Source of the DNA: an uncultured Eubacteriales bacterium
GTDB taxonomy: Bacteria > Bacillota > Clostridia > Oscillospirales > CAG-272
Length of the DNA stretch: 64,000 bases
Assembly (NCBI GenBank): GCA_934432725.1
Contig: CAKRZE010000008.1
Location: 41,691 to 105,690 of the forward strand
Direction of reading: 5' to 3'
Shown here: in pieces, positions 52,320-61,852 of the stretch
How the letters are laid out: each line of letters begins with the position of its first letter
Position numbering within the stretch: position 1 is the first letter of the stretch
Made by a program: the position numbers and the translations under genes
Notes under the pieces: generated by a model
What the model was told of the DNA's origin: nothing
Database searches by the model: none
Seen by the model: the letters and a program-made list of their open reading frames with translations, nothing else

Positions 52320-54053
52320 ATGTCACATATGATTCCGCGTCCCGAATACCCGCGTCCGTCCCTTGTCCGTCCCGGTGATACATGGATCAACCTGAACGGA
52401 ACCTGGGAGTTTGAAATTGATCCGTGCTGCTCCGGCTTTGACCGCCGCATCTGGGAGAAGCCTTCCCTGCCGCAGTCCATACTGGTTCCGTTTGCGCCGG
52501 AGTCCGCGCTTTCCGGCGTGGAGCATACCGACTTTATGCGTGCGGTCTGGTACCGCCGTACCTTTACGCTGGCTGCTCCGGAAGCCCGCCGCGTGCTTCT
52601 GCATTTCGGCGCGGTTGATTACCGGTGCGATGTATGGGTGAACGGCAGGCATGCCGGCTTCCACGTGGGGGGGTATACGCCGTTTACGCTGGATATCACG
52701 GAATTTTTGCAGTGCGGGGAAAATACGCTGGTCGTTGCGGCAAGGGATGACACGCGCGACCCGCTTCAGCCGACCGGAAAGCAGTCCGACCGGTTTGAGA
52801 ACTACGGCTGTATGTACACGCGGACAACGGGCATCTGGCAGACGGTCTGGCTGGAGTTTGTACCGGAAACCTATATTACATCGGTGAAGCTGACGCCGGA
52901 TGTTGACAATCGCGCCGTACACGCACGGATCGATTTCGCCGGGGACGCAAACGGCATGGAGCTTGCGGCGGAGGTTTCCTTTGCCGGAGCGCTCTGCTTT
53001 GCAAAAAAAGTGAAGTGTCAGGAAAAGAGCGTGTCCTTTACGCTTTCATTCCCGGACGAGACCCCTCTGGAGCTGTGGGATATCGGAAAGCCTGCACTGT
53101 ACGATCTGAAGCTCAGGGTCGGAGAGGATACGGTCGAAACCTATTTCGGAATGCGCAAGGTCTGCATGAGGGGTTATGCGTTTGAGCTGAACGACCGCCC
53201 GGTCTTTATGCGGCTTGTGCTGGACCAGGGCTTCTGGCAGGACGGCATTTATACGGCTCCGTCCGATGAGGCGCTGCGGAAGGATATTGAATTGTCCATG
53301 GCTGCCGGCTTCAACGGAGCGCGTCTCCACATGAAGATCTTTGAGCCGGGTACGATATACTGGGCGGATCACCTCGGATATCTTCTGTGGGGAGAATTCC
53401 CGAACTGGGGGCTGGATGACAGCCGGAGAGACGCGTATCTGTCCGTTCAGCCGGAGTTTCTGGAGGAGCTGGAGCGGGACTACAGCTCTCCTGCCATCAT
53501 CGGCTGGTGCCCGTTCAACGAAACGCGTCCGCAGCGCTGCGCCGACATATACCGCGCAATGTACCGCGACATCCGGGCGTTCGATCCGAACCGTCCGATT
53601 ATTGATACCTCCGGCTATGTGCATTTTATGACGGACATTTACGATGTGCACGATTATGAGCAGAATCCGGAGCATTTCCGCCGCCGCTATCAGGATGAAT
53701 TCCTCTCCGGACAGGCGTTCCGGAATTTCCCGGAGCATGAAACCTATTTGCCCGGTCAACCCTACTTTGTGTCGGAGTTCGGAGGCACCCACTGGGATAT
53801 CGACTGCGATCCTGCCGACCGGGGATGGGGATACGGGCAGGCGCCGAAGACGATCGATGAATTTTATGAGCGGTTTGAGGGCTTGATCTCGGCGCTTCTT
53901 GACAGTCCGAAGATCTGCGGCTTCTGCTATACGCAGCTGACGGACGTGTTCCAGGAAAAGAACGGGATTTATGCCTTTGACCGGCGCGGGAAGTTTGATA
54001 CCGCACGGCTTTACGGCATTGTTTCCCGGAAAGCGGCGATTGAAGAAAGCTGA
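52320..54053 (+). CDS. Glycoside hydrolase family 2 (beta-galactosidase/glucuronidase type)
   Basis: 577 residues, cytosolic (no signal peptide). Jelly-roll domain first (LNGTWEFEIDP, WYRRTFTL, FGAVDYRCDVWVNG, GGYTPFTLDITEFL, TGIWQTVWLE), an Ig-like domain about 190-280, then a TIM barrel. Acid/base Glu in GWCPFNETRPQ and nucleophile Glu in YFVSEFGGTHW are both present. ATG 52320, 8 nt after AAAGGAAG. Single gene, so substrate is a guess from family only. Confidence 0.93.
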   Translation: MSHMIPRPEYPRPSLVRPGDTWINLNGTWEFEIDPCCSGFDRRIWEKPSLPQSILVPFAPESALSGVEHTDFMRAVWYRRTFTLAAPEARRVLLHFGAVDYRCDVWVNGRHAGFHVGGYTPFTLDITEFLQCGENTLVVAARDDTRDPLQPTGKQSDRFENYGCMYTRTTGIWQTVWLEFVPETYITSVKLTPDVDNRAVHARIDFAGDANGMELAAEVSFAGALCFAKKVKCQEKSVSFTLSFPDETPLELWDIGKPALYDLKLRVGEDTVETYFGMRKVCMRGYAFELNDRPVFMRLVLDQGFWQDGIYTAPSDEALRKDIELSMAAGFNGARLHMKIFEPGTIYWADHLGYLLWGEFPNWGLDDSRRDAYLSVQPEFLEELERDYSSPAIIGWCPFNETRPQRCADIYRAMYRDIRAFDPNRPIIDTSGYVHFMTDIYDVHDYEQNPEHFRRRYQDEFLSGQAFRNFPEHETYLPGQPYFVSEFGGTHWDIDCDPADRGWGYGQAPKTIDEFYERFEGLISALLDSPKICGFCYTQLTDVFQEKNGIYAFDRRGKFDTARLYGIVSRKAAIEES

Positions 54054-54148
54054 GTGCCTGAGAACGGAGGCTTTCCCGTGTCCTGAGCGGAGTGGGGCTG
54101 CCTCCGCTTGCTTTTCGGAACGCGGCTTTGAAAATCTGTAAAACTGTA

Positions 54149-54204
54149 AAAAGGATACTTTTGCAGCTGCGGAAGCTGTGGCTGCAAACGGGATGGAGAA
54201 TGAG
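54149..54204 (+). promoter_or_regulatory. Stem-loop between Shine-Dalgarno and start of the LTA-synthase-like gene
   Basis: AAAAAGGA (54147-54154), hairpin TTTGCAGC/GCTGCAAA (54160-54188; an inner AGCT/AGCT pairing is possible), then ATGs in frame at 54193 and 54205. Confidence 0.6.
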
Positions 54205-57021
54205 ATGAAGTTGAACGGAAGCGGGACCGATGAGATGAAGCGTGTCATAGTGCTGGAGCGTGTTTCTGACGCCGGGAGGGCGGACCGCGCCTTTTTCCGG
54301 TTTTGCCTGAGGAGGCAGCCGGCGCTTTGGGGACGGCTGCTCCCGCATATCGGGACCGGGCTGCTGTTCGGACTCGGATTCATCCGGGAGGAGACGTATC
54401 TGAGACGCTTCTGGCGTTTTATGCGTGATCTGAAAAAGCCGGAGGAGCTGCTTTCGGCGTTTGCCGTGCGCTATCGGAGGCGGCATCCGCTTTTTCTGCC
54501 CGAAAAGGGAATGACGGTGGTCAGCGCTATGCCGCAGCCCTTTGCGGAGGCGCTTTTGGAAGGGTATACGGTGCGCGCCAATCCGTTTCGGATGGAGACC
54601 GGGACGTATGCGTCCTTCTGCGGCGTGCGGGAGCTTCTTTTGCGGGAGGCGGCGGCTTCCCACGCGGAGGAGCATGCTTTTGAGAAATGCGTGCCTGCGG
54701 AAAGCGGTTCGGATCTGTCCGGAAAATCCGCTTGGAACATCGGAACGGAGGGCCCCGGGATACAGACTGCCGCACAGACGGCTGACTCCGGGAAGGACGG
54801 GGCAAAAGTGCCGGCTTCCTTTGCGGATACCGGAGCGGAAACGGAACAGAGCGGAGAGCGGACTGCCGCACACAGGGGGCTTGCAGAGCCTTCTGAGGAT
54901 GAAGCGGATGCGGGTAGTACGCCGGCTTCTTTAAAAACCGGAACGGGTGTGCGGTCGGCATCCGGCAGGGCTTGCTCTCCGGAGGCGGGCTGCCGTGCGG
55001 AAGCGCAGGCGCCGCAGCGCCTGCCGGACGGCGAACGGCTTTCCGAAGCCGGGGACGCCGTCTCGGATGGAGGCGGAGCGGAGAAGCGGTCCGGCGGCTG
55101 CATTGTGTACACCGGCCCGTTTCACGCCGAAGCCTGCGGGGCGGCGCAGATGCGGTATTGTGTGAGAACGCCGTCCGGAAGGGTGAAGCTGTTTGCGGAT
55201 CGGCGGAAGGCGCGCCGCGCCGGGTGCCGGTATGCTGCCGTGCCGTTTTTGCTGCTCGCGTGCTGGGCGGTGTTCCTTTCCGGCGTTTCGCTGTACGATG
55301 CGTCCATTACGCACAATTATACGCTTTCGCTGTTTTTCAGCTATTTTACGAATCCGCTGATTCCTCTTCTGAATACGCTGCCGGTGCTTTTTCTTGCGTA
55401 TCTGCTGTATGCCGCCGTGGGAAGCTGCGCTTGGTCCGCTGCGCTGACCTCGCTTGTGACGCTTGCCTTGAGCTGGAGCAATTACTTCAAGATGATGTTC
55501 CGGAACGATCCCGTCATTGCAGAGGATATCAGGAACCTTGCGCTCGCATTGGAATTCGGCGGGAAATATCATATTGCGCTCGGCAAAAAGATGATTGCGG
55601 TGCTGCTCCTGACGGTTCTTGTGATCGGACTGTCCGCCGTGTATGTCCGCCGCCGGGTTCTGACCGGAAGATGGCGCGCGGGACTTCTTGCGGTGCTGCT
55701 TCTGACCGGCTTTTTCGGGCTGAAGGGGATTTATTTCAATGACCGGATCTACAATGGCATTCAGAATTACAGTGCCTGCAACCGGTGGTCGCAGACGGAC
55801 CAGTTTATTTCGCGCGGCTTTATATATCCGTTTTTGCACAGCTTTACGGATTTGCTGGATACGTCCGAGCCGGAGGGCTATTCGGATGAAAAGGCGGAGG
55901 ATATTCTGGCGGACTATCGGGATGAGGATATTCCGGCAGATAAGCGGGTGAATCTGATCTTCATTCAGCTGGAGGCATTTGCCGACTTTTCAAACCTCGG
56001 CGCATTCCCTTTGGAGCACGACCCGTATGCGTATTGGCACGCCTTGGAGGAGGAAGCCTATTCCGGATCGCTTCTGGTCAATATTTTTGCCGGCGGAACC
56101 GTGGATACGGAGCGAAGTGTGCTGTGCGGCTTTTCCTCCCTGCCCTCATTCCGGCAGAATACCATGTCCTATGCATGGTATTTCCGCAGTCAGGGCTATC
56201 AGACGGTCGGCGCACATCCGTGCAACAACTGGTTCTATAACCGCAGGAATATAAACTCATATCTCGGCTTTTCGGAATATCAGTTCAGCGAGGATACGTT
56301 TTCCGCTCTGTCCGGCGGTGCGACCGCGCCGGATTCCATCCTGTTTCCTTATATTCTGGAGCGGTATGAGGATGCCGTGGCGCAGGGAACGCCGCTGTTC
56401 TCGTTTAATGTTTCCTATCAGGGACACGGACCGTACTCCGGAGAAGAGCAGCAGTTCCGGGAGGTCTACTGCTCCGGAGAGGGCGTTTCGCAGGAGGCTT
56501 ACTGCATTGTCAACAATTATCTTGCAAGCGTGGCGGATACGCAGGAGCAGCTGAAGACGCTGGTAGACGGACTCAGGCGCTCGGATGCGCCCGCAGTGCT
56601 TGTTTTGTTCGGAGATCACATGCCGTGGCTGGGAGACGGGAACAGCGTATACACGGAGTACGGAGTGAATCTGGATCTTTCCGGGGATCAGGGCTTCCGG
56701 AACTATTACGGAACACCGTATCTGATCTGGGCGAATGAAAAAGCCAAGGAGGTTACGGGCTCTGATTTTACCGGAGAGGGTCCGGCGGTGAGCCCCTGCT
56801 TTCTGATGAATCTACTGTTCCGCCAGTGCGGGTACCGCGGAGACTCCTTTTTGCAGATTGCGGGAGAGGTGATGGATGTTTTGCCGGTGCTTCATTCCTC
56901 GGGACTGTATGACGACCGTTTTATGCTGGCGGATGGCGTCGATCCGGCTGAAATCCACGCTGCGCTTGACCGGTATCTGACGGTGCAGTATTATCGGAAG
57001 CATCATTTTTCCGCAAAGTGA
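54205..57021 (+). CDS. LTA-synthase-like sulfatase-fold membrane protein with degenerate HAD-like N-terminus
   Basis: 938 residues. Residues about 330-560 hold five helices, and about 575-860 an alkaline-phosphatase-superfamily domain: metal Glu in IFIQLEAFADF near 583, nucleophile Thr in AGGTVDTERSVLCG near 631, VSYQGHGPY and FGDHMPWLGD near 801. That is the lipoteichoic-acid synthase layout. Residues 11-150 resemble HAD-IB phosphatases (FFRFCLRRQPALWGRLLP, VVSAMPQPFAEALL) but the catalytic DxDxT is replaced by LERVSDAGRAD. A 150-residue Ala/Gly/Glu-rich stretch lies between. ATG 54205 is chosen by analogy with the other hairpin leaders; 54193 or 54235 are possible. Confidence 0.78.
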   Translation: MKLNGSGTDEMKRVIVLERVSDAGRADRAFFRFCLRRQPALWGRLLPHIGTGLLFGLGFIREETYLRRFWRFMRDLKKPEELLSAFAVRYRRRHPLFLPEKGMTVVSAMPQPFAEALLEGYTVRANPFRMETGTYASFCGVRELLLREAAASHAEEHAFEKCVPAESGSDLSGKSAWNIGTEGPGIQTAAQTADSGKDGAKVPASFADTGAETEQSGERTAAHRGLAEPSEDEADAGSTPASLKTGTGVRSASGRACSPEAGCRAEAQAPQRLPDGERLSEAGDAVSDGGGAEKRSGGCIVYTGPFHAEACGAAQMRYCVRTPSGRVKLFADRRKARRAGCRYAAVPFLLLACWAVFLSGVSLYDASITHNYTLSLFFSYFTNPLIPLLNTLPVLFLAYLLYAAVGSCAWSAALTSLVTLALSWSNYFKMMFRNDPVIAEDIRNLALALEFGGKYHIALGKKMIAVLLLTVLVIGLSAVYVRRRVLTGRWRAGLLAVLLLTGFFGLKGIYFNDRIYNGIQNYSACNRWSQTDQFISRGFIYPFLHSFTDLLDTSEPEGYSDEKAEDILADYRDEDIPADKRVNLIFIQLEAFADFSNLGAFPLEHDPYAYWHALEEEAYSGSLLVNIFAGGTVDTERSVLCGFSSLPSFRQNTMSYAWYFRSQGYQTVGAHPCNNWFYNRRNINSYLGFSEYQFSEDTFSALSGGATAPDSILFPYILERYEDAVAQGTPLFSFNVSYQGHGPYSGEEQQFREVYCSGEGVSQEAYCIVNNYLASVADTQEQLKTLVDGLRRSDAPAVLVLFGDHMPWLGDGNSVYTEYGVNLDLSGDQGFRNYYGTPYLIWANEKAKEVTGSDFTGEGPAVSPCFLMNLLFRQCGYRGDSFLQIAGEVMDVLPVLHSSGLYDDRFMLADGVDPAEIHAALDRYLTVQYYRKHHFSAK

Positions 57022-57042
57022 TTTCTGCTCCGGCAGAAACAT

Positions 57043-57080
57043 AAAAAGCCTGCCTTATGGAGAAAGGCGGGCTTTTTGTC
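57043..57080 (+). terminator. Terminator of the LTA-synthase-like gene
   Basis: AAAAAGCCTGCCTT pairs with AAGGCGGGCTTTTT (one mismatch), then TTTTTG. Confidence 0.88.
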
Positions 57081-57753
57081 TGCGGGAGAACACATGCGGA
57101 GCGGTATAAAACGGAGCGCTGCCGGAGTGCTGCGGAAGCGGATTCCGGAAATAACGGCAGCTCGGGGAACGGCAGAAGCCCCGGCGTCCGGAGCACCGGA
57201 GGATTCCGGGCTGTTCCGGGGCAGTGAAAATTGCGGAGGACAGGTAAGCTTCGGACGCCAAGGAACGGTGCCGATGCCCTTTGGACTGTTCGGAATACAC
57301 AAAAAACCTGCGGCTTTGGGAAGAGCGGGCATGGGGCAGGTTAACGCTGCACCGGGGACGGCGGCGGGGAAGGGATGCCGGCGGCTTCGGGCGGGGGAAA
57401 ATTGCGGAGGACAGGCAGCGTTGGATGTCAGGGGGCGATGCCTTTGCATTCGGCGCGGCTTCAAAATACGCCGAAGCCCCCACACGGCTTTGAGCAGAAG
57501 TCAGGGGGAGCATTGAGATCGGGCGGGGACGCAGGAAACAGCGGAATGTTGAGGCACGGCTTTCAGCGGGATTCCGGATGTGCCGGGTCAATAGCGCTGC
57601 GGCTGACTTTTGCGGGGGGAGCTGTTTCCGGAGGCGTTGAGCGCTTTCCGGGAGATGGCAGCATGATAAGCAGCATGATAAATGGATGCTCCGGCATAAG
57701 CCGCTTCCGGAAACCGGCGGCTCTGCACCGGGCGGTCCCGGTGCCGTGTTTTT
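57081..57753. repeat. Gap with an imperfect direct repeat of about 171 bp
   Basis: AAAATTGCGGAGGACAGG occurs near 57229 and 57400, with weaker similarity around both copies (GGAACGGTGCCGATGCC against GGGGGCGATGCCTTTGC). No gene supported in this interval. Confidence 0.6.
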
Positions 57754-58563
57754 TTACGGCAGCATGATAACCGCTCCGGCAAGTCCGCGCTTTCCTCCGG
57801 TTGCGCGGTGGGAGAAAAACAGCTCCGGACGGCAGCAGGTGCAATCCTCGGCTGCCCGTATTTTCTCCTGCCGGATGCCGGCAGACAGAAGCATAAGGAC
57901 CGTCATTCTGCACAGATCCGCATGCCATTTTCCGCTGTCATCACGGAACAGCGTCTGTTCCGACACAGCCCTTGGCAGCAGCTGCTCCACGGTGCTGATG
58001 AAGTCCTCTCCCACGGTGAAGCAGCAGGCGTGAATGCACGGACCGATCAGCACGGAGATATGTTCCCGCTTACTGCCGAGCCGCTCCATGGCACAAACCG
58101 CCTGCGGCGCAATGCCCGCAGCGGTGCCGCGCCATCCGGAATGCACCGCGCCGACGATGCCGGAGGTGCTGTCGCAAAACAGAATCGGAAGGCAGTCGGC
58201 TGTTTTGATCAAAAGCGGAACGCCGCTTCGGTCGGTGACGAAGCCGTCGCAGGAAAAATCCGTTCTGCCGCAGTCGGCTTCGGTGACGGCTTGGATGCGG
58301 GTGGAGTGAATCTGGACGGCGGAAACTGCCTTTGTCCTGTCAAAGGCTGGTCCGCACACGGCTCGGATCAGGCGCGTCCTGTTTTCGTCCACAAGCGCGG
58401 CTTCCTCTCCCCGGTCATAGCCGAGATTCAGCGATGCGAGGTGGGGGAGCCGACTGACACCTCCTTCACGCGTGGAAAAACCATGCCTTGCCGGAAATGC
58501 CGGGTCATATCGGTACGGGACCGCCGCCTGTGCGGTTCGGAGCTTGATGTAAGGGACTGTCAT
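57754..58563 (-). CDS. pgeF: Peptidoglycan editing factor / multicopper-like PgeF (YfiH, DUF152)
   Basis: 269 residues. Family motifs: HGFSTREGGVS, LNLGYDRGEE, QIHSTRI, TDRSGVPLLIKTADCLPI with catalytic His/Cys, AVHSGWRGTAAGI and GPCIHACCF. Known activities are adenosine deaminase/phosphorylase and removal of wrong amino acids from muropeptides. ATG 58563 has CCGGAGGAAAACAGAC upstream. Divergent from the amino-acid ABC operon. Confidence 0.94.
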   Translation of the reverse strand: MTVPYIKLRTAQAAVPYRYDPAFPARHGFSTREGGVSRLPHLASLNLGYDRGEEAALVDENRTRLIRAVCGPAFDRTKAVSAVQIHSTRIQAVTEADCGRTDFSCDGFVTDRSGVPLLIKTADCLPILFCDSTSGIVGAVHSGWRGTAAGIAPQAVCAMERLGSKREHISVLIGPCIHACCFTVGEDFISTVEQLLPRAVSEQTLFRDDSGKWHADLCRMTVLMLLSAGIRQEKIRAAEDCTCCRPELFFSHRATGGKRGLAGAVIMLP

Positions 58564-58639
58564 GTCTGTTTTCCTCCGGAAATGTCCCGGTTTGTGCAGA
58601 ATGCCGAAAATCGGGACCTGTATTGTTCTAATGTTTTAA

Positions 58640-58659
58640 CACTTTAATTTGGTAAAGTG
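58640..58659. promoter_or_regulatory. Inverted repeat at the ABC importer promoter
   Basis: CACTTTA (58640-58646) and TAAAGTG (58653-58659), abutting the -35 box: a possible operator. Confidence 0.45.
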
Positions 58660-58660
58660 C

Positions 58661-58689
58661 TTGATTTTTCGAAAAGGCTGTGCTATAAT
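58661..58689 (+). promoter_or_regulatory. Promoter of the amino-acid ABC importer
   Basis: TTGATT (58661-58666), 17-bp spacer, TATAAT (58684-58689) with TGC extended -10. Confidence 0.88.
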
Positions 58690-58791
58690 CATATCATCAA
58701 ATCAAACAAGAGTCAACCGCATTGCCCCACCTTCCGAGCCTTCTTCTTCGGCGGAGCGGCGATCTGCGGGACCTGAAAGGATGAAACCGCC

Positions 58792-59637
58792 ATGAAAAAA
58801 TTCTCACGTATTCTGTCCGCTCTTTGCGCGGCAGCACTTGCACTCGGCATGCTCGCCTCCTGTTCCTCCGGGAAAAACCCGGCGGGAGAATCCGGTACGG
58901 CAGGCACCGCCTCCGATCTTGCCTATGTGACCGGCAACGGCAAGATGACAATCGGCATTACATACTTTGCTCCGATGGATTATTTTGATGAGGACGGAAA
59001 AACCCTGATCGGCTTTGACCACGATCTTGCGGTTGAGGTCTGCAAGAAGCTCGGCGTAACGCCGGTTTTCCAGGAGATCACCTGGTCCAAAAAGGAAATC
59101 GAGCTGAACGCCAAAACCATTGACTGCATTTGGAACGGGCTGACCGTGGATGCCGACCGTGCGGCGAATATGGCTTTGACCTCCAATTATATGAAAAACC
59201 GTCAGGTTGTCGTTGTGAAACAGGACAAGGCTGCCCAGATCACCTCTCTGGAGTCCCTGAGCGGCATGACCGGCGCGGCGGAGGACGGTTCTGCAGGGGA
59301 ACAGGTCATCAAGGGCAACGCTTCACTTGCAGCAAACTATGTGTCTGCCGAAACCCAGTCCTCCGCGCTGCTTGAGGTAAAGGCGGGCACCTCTGATTAC
59401 TGCATCATCGACTCTGTCATGGCAGACAGCCTGATCAAGGCAGAGGGCAGCGATTATGCCGATCTTGCCATTGTGGAGGGTCTGAAGCTGGCGGACGATG
59501 AGTTCTATGCCGCCGCATTCCGGAAGGGCTCCGATCTTGCCGCAAAGGTATCCGAGATCCTTGCCGAGCTGGTAAAGGACGGAACGGTCGAGAAGATTGC
59601 GGCGAAATACGGACTTTCCGACGCCATTGTGAAATAA
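58792..59637 (+). CDS. Polar amino-acid ABC transporter substrate-binding lipoprotein
   Basis: 281 residues. Signal peptide with lipobox LASC (Cys about 24). SBP family 3 landmarks: ITYFAPMDYFDEDGKTLIGFDHDLAVEVCKKLG, WNGLTVDADRAANM, a D-E-x residue in SDYCIIDSVMAD and FRKGSDLAAKVSEIL. ATG 58792, 10 nt after GAAAGGA. Leads an operon with permease and ATPase; probably imports a polar amino acid. Confidence 0.94.
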   Translation: MKKFSRILSALCAAALALGMLASCSSGKNPAGESGTAGTASDLAYVTGNGKMTIGITYFAPMDYFDEDGKTLIGFDHDLAVEVCKKLGVTPVFQEITWSKKEIELNAKTIDCIWNGLTVDADRAANMALTSNYMKNRQVVVVKQDKAAQITSLESLSGMTGAAEDGSAGEQVIKGNASLAANYVSAETQSSALLEVKAGTSDYCIIDSVMADSLIKAEGSDYADLAIVEGLKLADDEFYAAAFRKGSDLAAKVSEILAELVKDGTVEKIAAKYGLSDAIVK

Positions 59638-59677
59638 AACAACGCCTCAGGGCTGATCTGCGGGGGACATGCAGCGT

Positions 59678-60331
59678 ATGATAACCTTTTCCAGCATTTT
59701 GCAAAGTCTGTTTCTGGGCTTTCTGACTACAGTTAAATTCTTCGGTCTGACTCTCGTCATGGCGCTTCCGCTCGGACTTGTGATCTGCCTCGGTTCCATG
59801 TCCGGCTGCAGGTTCTTGCGGTGGCTTACAAGGTGTTTTGTCTGGGTCATCAGGGGTACGCCCCTGATGCTCCAGATCCTTATTGTTTTCTTCGGACCGG
59901 GCTTGATGTTCGGGATCACCGTCGGCTCCTCTTACCGGCAGACGGCGGCGCTGATTGCGTTTGTAGTAAACTATGCCGCATACTTTTCCGAAATCTACCG
60001 CGGAGGAATTGAGAGCATTCCGAAGGGACAGTATGAGGCGATTCAGGTGCTCGGCATGACGAAGACGCAGGGCTTTTTCCGTGTGATTCTTCTCCAGGTG
60101 GTGAAACGGATCGTTCCGCCCATGAGCAACGAGATCATTACGCTGGTGAAGGATACCTCGCTTGTCCGCGTGATTTCCATTACGGAAATTATCAAGGCGG
60201 CAGAGTACTATTCCATGAAGGGGATCATCTGGCCGCTGTTTTTCACGGGACTGTTTTATCTGGCGTTTTCCGGCATTCTGACGGTCCTGTTCAACCGGAT
60301 CGAAAAGAAGATGGACTATTATAAGGGCTGA
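59678..60331 (+). CDS. Amino-acid ABC transporter permease (HisM/GlnP family)
   Basis: 217 residues, about five helices. GLTLVMALPLGLVICLGSM near the start, IRGTPLMLQIL, YFSEIYRGGIESIPKGQYEA and the EAA loop ALGMTKTQGFFRVILLQ-like QVLGMTKTQGFFRVILLQVV. Start chosen at ATG 59678, 10 nt after GGGGG; ATG 59669 is too near that site. Confidence 0.92.
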   Translation: MITFSSILQSLFLGFLTTVKFFGLTLVMALPLGLVICLGSMSGCRFLRWLTRCFVWVIRGTPLMLQILIVFFGPGLMFGITVGSSYRQTAALIAFVVNYAAYFSEIYRGGIESIPKGQYEAIQVLGMTKTQGFFRVILLQVVKRIVPPMSNEIITLVKDTSLVRVISITEIIKAAEYYSMKGIIWPLFFTGLFYLAFSGILTVLFNRIEKKMDYYKG

Positions 60332-60395
60332 AGCCCTGTCGGGCGGGCGATGAGAAAGGATTTCTGGGGCTATGATGCCGAGGAAGGATGAAAAT

Positions 60396-61181
60396 ATGGC
60401 AGCTGCATTGAAGGTTACCGGTATTCAGAAGAAATTCGAAAAAACCGAGGTTTTGAAGGGCGTGAGCTTTTCTTTGGAAAAGGGGCACGTTCTGTCGGTC
60501 ATCGGACCCTCCGGCGGGGGAAAAACAACGCTTTTGCGCTGTATTACGATGCTGGAAACACCGGATGCGGGAAAGATCACGGTCGGCTCGGAAACCGTGT
60601 TTGACGCCTCGGACAAAACAAAGCTTTCCGCAAAGGAGAGACGCCGCCGGCAGCTGAAGATGGGTCTGGTCTTTCAGGCGTTTCACCTGTTTCCGCAGTA
60701 TAACGTCATGCAGAATGTGACGCTTGCCTGCCGGCTTCTGGCGCGGGATCAGGAGGGCTTTTCCCGAAATAAGCGGGAAATCTACGGGACAATCGATGAA
60801 AAGGCACGCGGGATTATCGCAAAAGTAGGGCTTTCCGATAAGCTGGAGGCATATCCCTGCCAGCTTTCCGGAGGGCAGCAGCAGCGGGTCGCCATTGCGC
60901 GCGCGTTGGCGCTGGATCCGGAGATCCTGTGCTTTGACGAGCCGACCTCGGCACTGGACCCGGAGCTGACCGCGGAGGTGCTCGGCGTGATCCGGGAGCT
61001 TGCCTCGGAGCATATGACCATGGTGGTGGTGACGCATGAGATGCGGTTTGCACATGATATTGCGGACAAGGTGATTTTTATGGACGGCGGAGTTGCGGCA
61101 GCAGAGGGTACGCCGGACGAAATCTTTGACAATCCGTCCGATGCGCATCTTAAAAGCTTTATCGGCTCGTTTCTCAAATAA
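60396..61181 (+). CDS. Amino-acid ABC transporter ATP-binding protein
   Basis: 261 residues. Walker A GPSGGGKTT near 40, Q-loop VFQAFHLFPQYNV, signature QLSGGQQQRVAIARAL, Walker B ILCFDEPTSALDP, switch VTHEMRFA. ATG 60396 is 8 nt after GAGGAAGG; 24 nt upstream ATG lacks a site. The insertion RDQEGFSRNKREIYGTIDEK before the signature makes it slightly longer than the typical 240-250. Confidence 0.95.
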   Translation: MAAALKVTGIQKKFEKTEVLKGVSFSLEKGHVLSVIGPSGGGKTTLLRCITMLETPDAGKITVGSETVFDASDKTKLSAKERRRRQLKMGLVFQAFHLFPQYNVMQNVTLACRLLARDQEGFSRNKREIYGTIDEKARGIIAKVGLSDKLEAYPCQLSGGQQQRVAIARALALDPEILCFDEPTSALDPELTAEVLGVIRELASEHMTMVVVTHEMRFAHDIADKVIFMDGGVAAAEGTPDEIFDNPSDAHLKSFIGSFLK

Positions 61182-61246
61182 GCGGAAGGTGCAGAGGAAA
61201 TCGCAGCCGGGGCTGTTTGCGGAATGTGTATGAGGAGAATATGGTG

Positions 61247-61284
61247 GGATTCCCGGCAGACAGGCTGCCGGGAATCCTTTTTTT
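61247..61284 (+). terminator. Strong terminator of the ABC importer operon
   Basis: 13-bp stem GGATTCCCGGCAG/CTGCCGGGAATCC, then TTTTTTT. Confidence 0.93.
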
Positions 61285-61852
61285 GATTGCGGTTATGAAT
61301 TCCGGAGTTACTGTCCGGGCAGGGCGGATCGGCATGTTTTCGGAAGAAACGGCGCTGATGTGCGATGCGCGGGCTGCGGGTGTTCTGCCGGCCGGAGCGT
61401 GCTGCCGCTTCTCTGAGCAGGCGATTTTTTGCGGCTGGCTTTATGCGGACGGCTTTCTCTGCATTGCGGCGCTGCCCGGCGTTATTCCGGTGCTGCGCCG
61501 CGGCGGATGCAGGAACAATGGGGAGGGGAAAGTCCGGAGGAATATCTGCCTCAGCACTGCCGGAATCCGCATCGGCTTGACGAATTTCCGGTGCGTCGTG
61601 CGAAGCGCTTTTTTTCGGATGCGTTCCTGCCTTGCTCGGGGACGGTGTGAAAATGCCGGCTCCGGCGCGGCAGAGGAATGACTGCCGGATGGAAGCTTGG
61701 GAGGAGCTTCCGTCACGACATCGCCGGCGCCGTCCTGCGGATTTCCGGAGCATTGTGCAGAAGGGATTTTTTCGGATGGCTGTACGCTTTGATCCAGGGC
61801 GGTAAAAATGCTGCCGGGGCTTTGGCGCCTTGTCCCTGCGGAGATGCGTTTG
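61285..61852. repeat. Gap with a diverged 157-bp duplication
   Basis: The stretches 61584-61675 and 61741-61832 share ATTTCCGG…GTGC, a T-rich TTTTTTCGGATG and GGTGTGAAAATGCCGG / GGCGGTAAAAATGCTGCCGG at matched spacing. No gene supported. Confidence 0.6.
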
